Shown here: one piece after another, positions 1-7,968 of the stretch | Numbering within the stretch: the first letter of the stretch is position 1 | Layout of the letters: every line of letters begins with the position of its first letter | DNA from: an uncultured Muribaculaceae bacterium | Lineage (GTDB): Bacteria > Bacteroidota > Bacteroidia > Bacteroidales > Muribaculaceae | Direction of reading: 5' to 3' | NCBI GenBank assembly: GCA_910585285.1 | Contig: CAJUDL010000012.1 | Coordinates: 20,972 to 84,971 of the forward strand | DNA length: 64,000 nucleotides | Translations under genes and position numbers: made by a program | Notes under the pieces: model-generated | The model's database searches: none | Seen by the model: the letters and a program-made list of their open reading frames with translations, nothing else | Told to the model about the DNA's origin: nothing

Positions 1-618
1 ACAAAGAAAGTTTGCGACTATGCACATGAGCATGGCGTGACAGTAGAGGGTGAGCTCGGTGTTCTCGCCGGTGTTGAGGATGAGGTTAGCTCAGACCACC
101 ACACCTACACTGATCCTGAGGAGGTAGTTGACTTCGTTAGCCGCACAGGTGTTGATAGCCTCGCTATCTCCATCGGTACATCACACGGTGCTTACAAGTT
201 CACTCCCGAGCAGTGCACACGCGACCCGAAGACCGGTCGTCTCGTTCCCCCTCCATTGGCATTCAACGTGCTTGAGGCAGTTGAGGCTAAGATCCCCGGA
301 TTCCCCATCGTGCTCCACGGTTCTTCTTCAGTTCCCCAGGAGTATGTTGACATCATCAACGCTAACGGTGGCAAGCTTCCCAACGCAATCGGTATTCCCG
401 AGGAGGAGCTTCGCAAGGCAGCCAAGATGGATGTTTGCAAGATCAACATCGACTCTGACAGCCGTCTTGCCATGACAGCAGCCGTTCGTCAGGTATTTGC
501 TGAGAAGCCCGCAGAGTTTGACCCCCGTAAATACCTCGGTCCGGCTCGCGATGAAATGGAGAAACTTTACAAGCACAAAATCATTGCCGTTCTCGGCAGC
601 GATGGCAAAGCTGAGTAA
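1..618 (+). CDS. fba: Class II fructose-1,6-bisphosphate aldolase, 3' part
   Basis: This is the C-terminal ~205 residues of a class II (metal-dependent) fructose-bisphosphate aldolase, which interconverts fructose-1,6-bisphosphate with DHAP and glyceraldehyde-3-phosphate in cytosolic glycolysis/gluconeogenesis. The frame is open from base 1, so the 5' end lies outside the window; the GTG at 37 is internal. Visible family motifs are GTSHGAYKF, LHGSSSVP (glycine-rich phosphate-binding strand) and NIDSDSRLA near the end. It finishes with KYLGPARDEMEKLYKHKI, a normal C terminus. A strong terminator follows 30 bp later, so this gene closes its transcription unit. Confidence 0.95.
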   Translation, partial: TKKVCDYAHEHGVTVEGELGVLAGVEDEVSSDHHTYTDPEEVVDFVSRTGVDSLAISIGTSHGAYKFTPEQCTRDPKTGRLVPPPLAFNVLEAVEAKIPGFPIVLHGSSSVPQEYVDIINANGGKLPNAIGIPEEELRKAAKMDVCKINIDSDSRLAMTAAVRQVFAEKPAEFDPRKYLGPARDEMEKLYKHKIIAVLGSDGKAE

Positions 619-648
619 TCTCATAAAGCAAGTTTTGCTAAATCATAG

Positions 649-680
649 GATCTGCGTCATCATGGCGCAGATCTTTTTTT
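649..680 (+). terminator. Rho-independent terminator after fba
   Basis: An 8-bp perfect stem (GATCTGCG / CGCAGATC) around a 9-nt loop is followed directly by seven T on the + strand. It sits 31 bp after the aldolase stop codon and upstream of the nnr promoter. Confidence 0.9.
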
Positions 681-701
681 ATGGAGATTTAAGGGTTGAC
701 A

Positions 702-733
702 TTTGGAATATTGGCGCAGTGGAGTTAAATTTG
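702..733 (+). promoter_or_regulatory. Bacteroidetes-type promoter for nnr
   Basis: A TTTG box at 702-705 is followed after 20 bp by TAAATTTG at 726-733, matching the Bacteroidetes -33/-7 consensus (TTTG and TAnnTTTG). The predicted start is near 740, giving a leader of about 60 nt before nnr. It lies downstream of the fba terminator, so nnr has its own promoter. Confidence 0.75.
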
Positions 734-801
734 TAATTTAAACGGAAAACCGGTTTTTCCACGACTGGATGGATAGAGATTAATGAAGTATAACTGAGAC
801 A

Positions 802-2325
802 ATGAAGATATTTACATCGCAGGCAATTCATGAGATAGATGGCGCTACTTGCGAGGCGCAGCAGATCAGCTCGATTGACCTGATGGAGCGCGCTGCCGAA
901 CTGGTGACTGATGAACTTAATTCCCGATTTCTTCCGGGTCAGCGTTTTGTGGTTATGGCTGGTCCGGGCAATAACGGCGGAGATGCGCTTGCAGTGGCGC
1001 GTATGCTTATCGAACGCGGTTATAAAAGGGTAGAAGTATTTCTTTTCAACGTCACCGGCAAACTGAGTCATGACTGCGATGAAGAGCGCAAAAAGCTTAT
1101 CACTATAGACGGGGTGGATTTTACTGAAGTATCGAGGGAATTCAATCCCCCATATCTAAGTGACAAGGATGTAGTGATTGATGGTCTTTTCGGCTCCGGT
1201 CTTAACAAACCTTTGATGGGTGGATTTGTAGCTGTGACGCGCTATATCAATGAATCCGGAGCTTATGTTGTTTCAATCGATCTTCCGTCAGGGCTTTTTG
1301 GTGAATGGAATTCGCAGGTGAACCGCCGTGATATCATTCATGCCAATCTCACGTTGGCTTTCCAGCTGCCAAGACTCTCTTTCTTCTTTGAGGAGAATTA
1401 TGGCGCTCTTGGTGAATGGAAACTTCTTGATCTGGATCTCGACGAGAAGAAGATTAAGGATATGACGGCAGATTTTCTGCTTGTGGAAAGTCGTAACATC
1501 CGTCCGCTTATTCAGCAGCGTTTGCCATTCACGGGCAAACGAGATTATGGTTCAGCCTTGATATTCTCTGGAAGCACGGGAATGATGGGGGCTGCCGTGA
1601 TGTGTTCACGCGCCACTCTGCGCAGCGGAGCCGGTCTTGTCACTGTCCACGGACCCAAAGGTGGTTTGCAGATATTGCAGACGGCTGTGCCGGAAGCGAT
1701 GTTCGAGCCCGATCGTAATGAGCATTTCATAACAGACATGCGAGTGCATCATGACCATCAGGCAATTGCCATTGGTCCCGGCATTGGAACCAATGAAATG
1801 ACTGTCAATGCTCTGGAAGCATTGCTTAAAAGTGGTGTATCTTCGCTGGTGCTTGATGCAGATGCGCTCAATTGCATATCGAAGAAACCGGAATTGCTCT
1901 CTTATCTCCCTCCCAAAACAATCATAACTCCGCATATCGGTGAGTTCGACAGATTGTTTGGAGAGCAACGCTCTTCTGAAGACCGTCTGAAGACCGCTCT
2001 CGAGATGGCTCGACAGTACAATATAATCATTGTGCTCAAAGGGCATTATACAGCTACTGTTCGACCCACCGGAAGGGTGTATATCAATTCAACGGGAAAT
2101 CCGGGAATGGCAACAGCCGGCTCGGGCGATGTGTTGACAGGTGTGATCACGGCTTTCCTCGCCCAGGGCTATCGTCCGGAGCATGCCGCCACTATAGGCG
2201 TTTATATCCACGGACTTGCAGGGGATCTCGCTGCCGAAAAGATAGGGGAGTTCGGACTGATTGCCGGAGATATAGCCGCCCATGTCGGACGCGCAGTGAA
2301 AATGATAATAGATAAAAAAGTATAA
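802..2325 (+). CDS. nnr: Bifunctional NAD(P)H-hydrate epimerase / ADP-dependent dehydratase
   Basis: A 507-residue metabolite-repair enzyme that epimerises damaged NAD(P)HX and dehydrates it back to NAD(P)H. The N-terminal YjeF-type epimerase domain (about residues 1-215) carries AGPGNNGGDALAVAR and the acidic strand VVIDGLFGSGLNKP. The C-terminal ribokinase-like dehydratase domain (about 225-505) carries GSTGMMGAAVM, LDADALN, ITPHIGEFDRL and the catalytic-site signature NPGMATAGSGDVLTG. The length and two-domain order are normal for the bacterial fused form. The start ATG is 62 nt downstream of a good -7 box. A family A repeat begins 3 bp after the stop codon. Confidence 0.95.
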   Translation: MKIFTSQAIHEIDGATCEAQQISSIDLMERAAELVTDELNSRFLPGQRFVVMAGPGNNGGDALAVARMLIERGYKRVEVFLFNVTGKLSHDCDEERKKLITIDGVDFTEVSREFNPPYLSDKDVVIDGLFGSGLNKPLMGGFVAVTRYINESGAYVVSIDLPSGLFGEWNSQVNRRDIIHANLTLAFQLPRLSFFFEENYGALGEWKLLDLDLDEKKIKDMTADFLLVESRNIRPLIQQRLPFTGKRDYGSALIFSGSTGMMGAAVMCSRATLRSGAGLVTVHGPKGGLQILQTAVPEAMFEPDRNEHFITDMRVHHDHQAIAIGPGIGTNEMTVNALEALLKSGVSSLVLDADALNCISKKPELLSYLPPKTIITPHIGEFDRLFGEQRSSEDRLKTALEMARQYNIIIVLKGHYTATVRPTGRVYINSTGNPGMATAGSGDVLTGVITAFLAQGYRPEHAATIGVYIHGLAGDLAAEKIGEFGLIAGDIAAHVGRAVKMIIDKKV

Positions 2326-2328
2326 GTA

Positions 2329-2499
2329 ATTCAACTTTCGCAAGCGAAAAGTTGAAGTTTATAAGTTTATTTGCGCTATGCGCAGTTTATAAGTTTATTG
2401 GTTTGTCGCGATATAAGTACAGAGTTCAACCCGAGTCGAACCAGATAAACTTTTAAACTTATAAACTCTTAAACTTTAAGTTGAAGCTTGCGAGACTTA
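2329..2499 (+). repeat. Family A intergenic repeat, copy A1
   Basis: A ~171-bp element fills the gap between nnr and the DUF4831 gene. It opens with the hairpin AACTTTCGC-AA-GCGAAAAGTT, continues with GTTTATAAGTTTA runs and a GCGC-TAT-GCGC hairpin, and closes with the mirrored half ending TTGAAGCTTGCGAGACTTA. Near-identical elements lie at 14639, 16559, 25823, 61116 and 63831, with a half copy at 13192. It ends 14 bp before the next ATG. Confidence 0.85.
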
Positions 2500-2513
2500 A
2501 ATAAGTATAGGAT

Positions 2514-3605
2514 ATGAGATTCGGAAAAATATTTACACTGGCTTTGGCGGCAATGATGATGCCTACAGCCTATGCTCAGCAGACCAAATTGCTTACCGCT
2601 GACAAGCATAATGAATACGGACTGGTTTACACCCTTCCTGTGACTGCTCTTGAAATAGAGGTGACTGCGCAGCGCACGATAAAGAAGGTTGGTCCATACT
2701 ATCAGTATGCAAAGAAATTTATTGGCACTGATAAAGTAATTAAGGAAGATTCCGAGTCATGGACAATTACCGGAGTCAGGGTTGCTCCCTATGGAGTTCC
2801 TGACAATGACAACCGCTATCTTATGCAGTTGAAAAGCGGGGCAGTGACATATATCTGTGTGGATGATAACGGAATGTTGCTCGCCATCAACCGCGATGTG
2901 CCTGTGTCTGCAGCAGGTACCCCGGCATATTCTCCTGCGGAAAATCCAAAATCCGATAAGGTTGAAATCAACGAGTATCTGCAATATGTGAATGAAGATT
3001 TCATCGCATCGCAGAGTTCTGCAAAACAGGCTCAGATGCTTGCGGAAAGCTTAATGGAGATTCGTGAAGCCAAGATAGCTCTCACTCGCGGCACAGCAGA
3101 GACTATGCCTCAAGATGGTAAACAGCTTGAACTGATGCTGAATTCCTTGACACATCAGGAGGCGGCGATTACGGCTGCGTTCACAGGAATCACGGAGACA
3201 GAGACATTGACAAGCAGCTATGCCTTTACTCCTCAGGAGGATGGGCGCCAGATTCTTTTCCGCATGAGTGATTTTGCCGGTTTTGTAGGCGCAGATGATT
3301 ATTCCGGAGATCCCGTGTATCTGACTGTAAAAATCACCAACCGAGGTGAATTGCCTGTTGATGCCAAAGGAGAGGAAAAGAAACTTCCCAAGGATGCAGT
3401 AATCTACAATGTGCCCGGTGCGGCTCAGATCACACTTTCATCGTTAGGCAGGACATTATACGACAAAGAGCTGGAGTTCGCTCAGTTCGGTGTTAAATTC
3501 GGTCTTAATCCCACGCTTTTCAGTGCGAAGAAGAATCGCTCTTTCGCCACGTTTAACGCCATTACCGGAGCTCTTGAGGAAATAGGTGAAGATGCCGGAG
3601 AATAA
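2514..3605 (+). CDS. DUF4831 family exported protein
   Basis: A 363-residue protein with a type I signal peptide (MRFGKIFTLALAAMMMPTAYAQ) and no membrane segments afterwards, so it is probably periplasmic or surface exposed. Its start-to-end pattern matches the DUF4831 family of Bacteroidetes, whose function is not established. A conserved-looking stretch is the N-terminal VYTLPVTALEIEV followed by TIKKVGPYYQYAKKFIG. The ATG lies 14 bp after a family A repeat. Its 3' end overlaps the start of xseA by 14 bp, which suggests translational coupling to a DNA-repair gene, although no functional link is evident. Confidence 0.8.
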   Translation: MRFGKIFTLALAAMMMPTAYAQQTKLLTADKHNEYGLVYTLPVTALEIEVTAQRTIKKVGPYYQYAKKFIGTDKVIKEDSESWTITGVRVAPYGVPDNDNRYLMQLKSGAVTYICVDDNGMLLAINRDVPVSAAGTPAYSPAENPKSDKVEINEYLQYVNEDFIASQSSAKQAQMLAESLMEIREAKIALTRGTAETMPQDGKQLELMLNSLTHQEAAITAAFTGITETETLTSSYAFTPQEDGRQILFRMSDFAGFVGADDYSGDPVYLTVKITNRGELPVDAKGEEKKLPKDAVIYNVPGAAQITLSSLGRTLYDKELEFAQFGVKFGLNPTLFSAKKNRSFATFNAITGALEEIGEDAGE

Positions 3606-4896
3606 TGCCATAAGTCTTCAGCAATTGCAGCAGCTTGTCGGGAATACAATCCGTATGAACCCGCAGCTGCAGGGAGTCTGGGTCACCGCAGAACTCAGTG
3701 ATGTCCGCATTGCCGGAGGTCATTGCTACATGGAGTTGATAGAGAAGGATATTCTCGGCAACACATGTGCTAAGATGCGGGCAATGATCTGGAACAGCAC
3801 TTTGAACTCTTTGCGTGGAAAGTTCTATGCCGCCACAGGAAAGGATATATCCACCGGAATGAAGGTTATGGTGCGAGGCTCTGCGAATCATCATAATCTT
3901 TATGGGCTTAGTTTCACAATTAGCGACATTGATCCTACCTATACCGTAGGGGACATGGAGCGTATAAGGCGTGAGATTCTTGAAAAACTCACTAAAGAGG
4001 GTATTATTGATCGCAACCGACAGCTCCGTTTCCCTCCTGTGCCTCAGCGTATAGCCGTGATTTCAGCTGCCGGGGCAGCGGGATATGGGGATTTTATGAA
4101 TCAGCTCGACAATAATCCCGACGGCTTTAAATTCTATACGCATCTTTTCCACGCAGCCATGCAGGGAGAGAAGACTTCGCAAAGCGTGCGCGATGCGTTG
4201 GAGATGGTAGAAAGTACGATAGACCTTTGGGATTGTGTGGTCATAATTCGTGGAGGAGGAGCCACAACCGATCTGAATGGTTTTGATGACTATGATCTTG
4301 CAAGAGCCGTGGCTTTGTTTCCTCTTCCTGTTGCTGTTGGTATCGGGCATGAACGAGACCGCACAGTTCTTGATGAAATCGCCTGTATGCGTTGCAAAAC
4401 CCCGACAGCGGTGGCTGCAATGCTGATAGATTCTTTGCGGATTGCATACACTGCCGCGGTGGAGAGGGTAAAGAAGATTGCACGCTATAGCGTGGAGGCT
4501 ATGCGTGGAGAAAAATACCGCCTTTCCAACATAGAGACAGCATTGCCGGCGAGAGTTCAGACGCGCATAATGCGTTCGGAAAAACATCTTTCCGAACTTG
4601 GTCATGCGATCGAGCGTGCTCTCTTAAAAAGATATTCTTCGGAAAGCGAACGACAGAAACTTCTCCGTTATCGCTTTGAAAAAGCGTGTTCTCAGATTAC
4701 CGAGCGACCAATGATCAAGCTTAAGAATCTTGAGAACATGATTAGAGTGCTTAGTCCGCAAAACACCATCAATCGCGGTTATTCGCTTACAATGCTGAAT
4801 GGCAAAGCGGTGCGGAGCGTGACCGCCCTCAAAGAGGGAGATGTGCTGGAAACCCGTCTCTCCGACGGCACCATACAATCGGTGATTGTTAATTAA
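3592..4896 (+). CDS. xseA: Exodeoxyribonuclease VII large subunit
   Basis: The 434-residue catalytic subunit of exonuclease VII, which degrades single-stranded DNA in both directions in the cytosol. The N-terminal OB fold (about residues 10-105, with GVWVTAELSDVRIAGGHCYMEL split by the strand order) binds ssDNA. The central exonuclease domain carries RIAVISAAGAAGYGDF, VVIIRGGGATTDL and GIGHERDRTVLDEIA. The C-terminal part is a long charged helical region ending in the typical LSPQNTINRGYSL and RSVTALKEGD strands. ATG 3592 is preferred over GTG 3586. It overlaps the DUF4831 gene, and xseB follows after 148 bp filled by a family B repeat. Confidence 0.95.
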   Translation: MPENNAISLQQLQQLVGNTIRMNPQLQGVWVTAELSDVRIAGGHCYMELIEKDILGNTCAKMRAMIWNSTLNSLRGKFYAATGKDISTGMKVMVRGSANHHNLYGLSFTISDIDPTYTVGDMERIRREILEKLTKEGIIDRNRQLRFPPVPQRIAVISAAGAAGYGDFMNQLDNNPDGFKFYTHLFHAAMQGEKTSQSVRDALEMVESTIDLWDCVVIIRGGGATTDLNGFDDYDLARAVALFPLPVAVGIGHERDRTVLDEIACMRCKTPTAVAAMLIDSLRIAYTAAVERVKKIARYSVEAMRGEKYRLSNIETALPARVQTRIMRSEKHLSELGHAIERALLKRYSSESERQKLLRYRFEKACSQITERPMIKLKNLENMIRVLSPQNTINRGYSLTMLNGKAVRSVTALKEGDVLETRLSDGTIQSVIVN

Positions 4897-5042
4897 TAGT
4901 TAATAATTAATAATTAATCCGTCGCGACTTAACTGCTCTAAATCTTTACACATAATAAATCAATGTTTAGTATGCTTTCATTAGTGTACTTTCCGAGTCA
5001 TAAATTATTAACCATTAACCATTAACCATTAATTATTAATTA
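4889..5042 (+). repeat. Family B AT-rich intergenic repeat, copy B1
   Basis: Two AT-rich arms flank a ~83-bp unique core. The left arm (4889-4918) is built of TAATAATTAA units and overlaps the xseA stop codon. The right arm (5002-5042) contains ATTAACC three times and then ATTAATTATTAAT, complementary to the left arm. It ends 2 bp before the xseB ATG. Related arrays lie at 25036, 25484, 34588 and 63731. Confidence 0.75.
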
Positions 5043-5044
5043 TA

Positions 5045-5254
5045 ATGACCGAGTTGACATATAAGGCTGCTGTTGCCGAGCTTGAAGAGATTGTGCGTAA
5101 AATGGAATCGGACACGTGCGATATCGACCAGTTGTCGGCTTATACCACACGTGCCCTTGAACTTTTGAAATTCTGTAAAGAGCGTCTTTTCAAGACAAAC
5201 GAGGAGGTCGAGAAATGTCTTGAGGCACTTCGCGAAGCCCTTCCTGAAGCTTGA
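5045..5254 (+). CDS. xseB: Exodeoxyribonuclease VII small subunit
   Basis: The 69-residue small subunit of exonuclease VII, which binds XseA and is needed for activity. The family pattern is clear: TYKAAVAELEEIVRKMESD, then a second helix through DQLSAYTTRALELLKFCKERL, then a short charged tail. Length is normal (60-80 residues). Placement just after xseA confirms the pairing. The only unusual point is that a family B repeat, not an ordinary ribosome-binding region, runs up to 2 bp before the start codon. Confidence 0.93.
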   Translation: MTELTYKAAVAELEEIVRKMESDTCDIDQLSAYTTRALELLKFCKERLFKTNEEVEKCLEALREALPEA

Positions 5255-7780
5255 TTATTCGCGGAAATAGATTCGTTTTACACGAGGCGAAACTGAAGTG
5301 AGGATCTCGTATGGAATGGTGTCAAGCACATCTGCAAGACGCTGCACCGGCATGTTCTGTCCGAATATCTCCACTGAATCACCTACTTCACAGTCGATGC
5401 CGGTAACATCGATCATGCATGCATCCATACAGATGTTGCCGATTGTCGGTGCCTCTTTACCATTTACCATAACTGAGATGTTACCTCTGCCGAAATGGCG
5501 GTTCATGCCGTCTGCATAACCAATCGGCAGTGTGGCAATCTTGGAATGCCGTTCTATTTTTCCCCATCTGCCGTATCCTACGGTTTCTCCCGGTTCATAC
5601 TCTCGGATAGCGGTGATAACAGTGCGTAGAGTAGAAACCACGGCAAGCGGCTTCTCCATCTCCGGAGGCAAGGTGTTGGCGCCATAGAGTCCTATTCCAA
5701 GGCGAGCCATATCATAATGATGTTCCGGATAACGTAATATGCCCGCAGAATTCAACACATGCCTTAATATAGGATATTTTGAGCGCGAAAGCATATAGTC
5801 TGTGAAGCGGCGGTAGCGTGACAGTTGTAGCTCCGTGAAATCGTTCATGTCGGGGCAGTCGGCAGTAGCGAGATGTGAGAACGTTGATTTAACTCGCACG
5901 GCATCCGTGTTCTCAAGAATATCCATAAGTGCCGGCAATTCTTCCTCGATAAATCCTGTGCGATGCATGCCGGTGTCGAGTTTTATATGTATCGGATACT
6001 CTGTAATGTTGTTTTTCTCAGCCTCGGCGATAACATCGCGAAGCATCGCGAAGGAATAGATCTCCGGTTCGAGATGGTTGGCAAACATCGATTTGTAATT
6101 CAGCACTTTCGGGTTCATCACCATTACAGGCATTGTGATACCCTGGCGGCGGAGCTCGATACCTTCGTCAAGCACAGCCACCGCGAGGTAAGCTGCTCCG
6201 CAATCCTGAAGAGTTTTTGCTATCTCATAACTTCCGGCGCCATATCCCGAAGCCTTCACCATACAAACAATACCACATGACGAAGGAAGATTGCTGCGGA
6301 AGTAGTTGTAATTGCTTACGATAGCATCGAGGTTGACTTCAAGCACAGTCTCATGTTTGCGCGCTTCAAGCATTTCAGCCACGTCCTTGAAACTATATTC
6401 CGGAGAACCTTTGAGGAGTATTATTTCATCGGAAAAATCAGATGTGGAAAGATTTTTCAGCAAAGATGCCGTGGATTCGAAGAAGAGAGCGTTGTCAGGG
6501 AAAAGACTGTGATGAGCGGAGAGTGCCTTACCTACACCGATAAATCTGTCTATGCCGGCAACGCGGATCATATCTGCGATTTCAGCATATAGGAGATTAG
6601 GAGAGGTTGTCTCATGATGGAGATCGCTGAGCACGAGTGTCGATGTCTGACGTGGAATGCGACGGCGGCGCATGAAATCAAGCGCCGGACGCAGTGATGA
6701 AAAATCGGATGTGTATGAATCAAGAATCACGGAACAGCCGTTCACTCCCTCTGTCACATTCAGTCGGGTGCCGATCTTATGGAGATGACGGAATCTTTCA
6801 GCTATCACATCAGCCTGTATGCCACGTGAGAGCATGAACGCCAAGGCGTTTGCGGCATTCTCAATGTCCACGTCATTCTCCAATGGAGCCGTGAAAGAGG
6901 TTGTGTTAGAATGTGTAGATACAGGGTCAGCCTGTAAATGTGCACATGAAGAGTTCGTTTTGCCTCTGAAAGTGTATTCAATCTCCATCTCTCCCTTTTC
7001 GTTTTGTTTGGGTATGATGAAAATTGGGGCGTTTTTATCTTTGAGCGACCATCCAATGAGCTCTTTATTGCCGTCATATTTCGTTACGGCTTTTGCTATT
7101 TCGGGATAATCCGAGCAATAGATTATAGTTTTAGTGTTGGGAGTGTCGGCAAGCAGAAGTTTCTCAGCAGCTTTTTCCTCCTTTGAATCGAACCCCTCGG
7201 CATGTGCATCCCCGATGTTGGTGATGATTACTGTGTCCGGGAGAATGCAACGGGCAAGACGAGCCATCTCATCCTTGCGTGATATTCCAGCCTCAATAAT
7301 AGCGAGAGAAGTGTCGTTGCCGATTTCCCACATCGAGAGAGGCACGCCTATCTGTGAATTGAAGCTGCGGGGCGAACGCGAGATATCAGACAGTGGTTCC
7401 ATCAGCTGATATATCCACTCCTTGAGAGTGGTTTTGCCTCGCGAGCCGGTGATACCCAGGATATGTCCATTGAAAGAATCGGTGCGAGAAGCTATCTTCT
7501 GGAGGGCATCGACGGTATTTTCAACCTTCAGCCAATTGGCTTCGGCACAGTGTTGAAGAGAAGTGGGGATTTCGTTTACTACGAAATTGCGCACACCGCG
7601 GTTATAAAGTTCAGGGATATATTTATGCCCGTCATTCCCCTTCGTGGGGATAGCAAAGAAAAGGGTGCCCGCAGGATCTGCAAGCGAACGGGAATCTATC
7701 AGGAGAGAAGTGATTACAGTGTCGTGAAGGTCGGCATTGATGCCGAGCCTGGCGGCAATTTCATTTATCGATAATTGCAT
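5255..7780 (-). CDS. murF-alr: MurF-alanine racemase fusion protein
   Basis: An 841-residue fusion of UDP-MurNAc-tripeptide:D-Ala-D-Ala ligase (about residues 1-455) with PLP-dependent alanine racemase (about 465-841), combining D-Ala supply with the last cytosolic step of muropeptide synthesis. The MurF part has the ATP loop GITGSRGKTTLKEW. The racemase part has MVKASGYGAGSYE (PLP lysine) and GYADGMNR near the catalytic tyrosine region. The start at 7780 (MQLSINEIAARLG) is chosen because the upstream 56 codons are low-complexity and a -7 box lies at 7817-7825, inside that extension. This fusion is a known Bacteroidetes arrangement. It converges tail-to-tail with xseB without a gap. Confidence 0.93.
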   Translation of the reverse strand: MQLSINEIAARLGINADLHDTVITSLLIDSRSLADPAGTLFFAIPTKGNDGHKYIPELYNRGVRNFVVNEIPTSLQHCAEANWLKVENTVDALQKIASRTDSFNGHILGITGSRGKTTLKEWIYQLMEPLSDISRSPRSFNSQIGVPLSMWEIGNDTSLAIIEAGISRKDEMARLARCILPDTVIITNIGDAHAEGFDSKEEKAAEKLLLADTPNTKTIIYCSDYPEIAKAVTKYDGNKELIGWSLKDKNAPIFIIPKQNEKGEMEIEYTFRGKTNSSCAHLQADPVSTHSNTTSFTAPLENDVDIENAANALAFMLSRGIQADVIAERFRHLHKIGTRLNVTEGVNGCSVILDSYTSDFSSLRPALDFMRRRRIPRQTSTLVLSDLHHETTSPNLLYAEIADMIRVAGIDRFIGVGKALSAHHSLFPDNALFFESTASLLKNLSTSDFSDEIILLKGSPEYSFKDVAEMLEARKHETVLEVNLDAIVSNYNYFRSNLPSSCGIVCMVKASGYGAGSYEIAKTLQDCGAAYLAVAVLDEGIELRRQGITMPVMVMNPKVLNYKSMFANHLEPEIYSFAMLRDVIAEAEKNNITEYPIHIKLDTGMHRTGFIEEELPALMDILENTDAVRVKSTFSHLATADCPDMNDFTELQLSRYRRFTDYMLSRSKYPILRHVLNSAGILRYPEHHYDMARLGIGLYGANTLPPEMEKPLAVVSTLRTVITAIREYEPGETVGYGRWGKIERHSKIATLPIGYADGMNRHFGRGNISVMVNGKEAPTIGNICMDACMIDVTGIDCEVGDSVEIFGQNMPVQRLADVLDTIPYEILTSVSPRVKRIYFRE

Positions 7781-7816
7781 ATTCCGTGAGCAGAGAGGCA
7801 TTACATTTTTGAGACT

Positions 7817-7825
7817 GCAAAAATA
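7817..7825 (-). promoter_or_regulatory. -7 box upstream of murF-alr
   Basis: On the minus strand the sequence reads TATTTTTGC, fitting TAnnTTTG. The expected transcript start is near 7810, 30 nt before the chosen ATG at 7780. No good TTTG box is seen 20 bp upstream. The site argues against the longer ORF start at 7948. Confidence 0.5.
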
Positions 7826-7911
7826 ACACTTTTTTTCAACATTCCCATCCCGCCACTTCTCTTTATTCCACCATGTAAAAAGAATTATGAATCCCTTACA
7901 TTTTAATAAGC

Positions 7912-7937
7912 AGAACCTCGACATGTGCCGAGGTTCT
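7912..7937 (-). terminator. Hairpin after the LRR/MBG gene
   Basis: AGAACCTCG and CGAGGTTCT form a perfect 9-bp stem in a ~26-bp palindrome, 32 bp beyond the stop codon of the minus-strand surface-protein gene. The T content after it is modest, so it could be a weak terminator or only a 3'-end stabiliser. Confidence 0.55.
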
Positions 7938-7968
7938 TGATAATTCATAGTTTAGATATGTTATATTT

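Noticed and set aside
37..618. Aldolase starting at GTG 37
   Set aside because: The frame is open to base 1 and the upstream codons also match the family, so the gene is truncated by the window edge and 37 is internal.
4889..5042. CRISPR-like array from repeated ATTAACC units
   Set aside because: Units are 7-14 bp, directly adjacent and without unique spacers; no cas genes are present.
7781..7948. 56-codon N-terminal extension of MurF-Alr
   Set aside because: The extra residues do not fit MurF, and a -7 box lies inside the extension 30 nt before the standard start.
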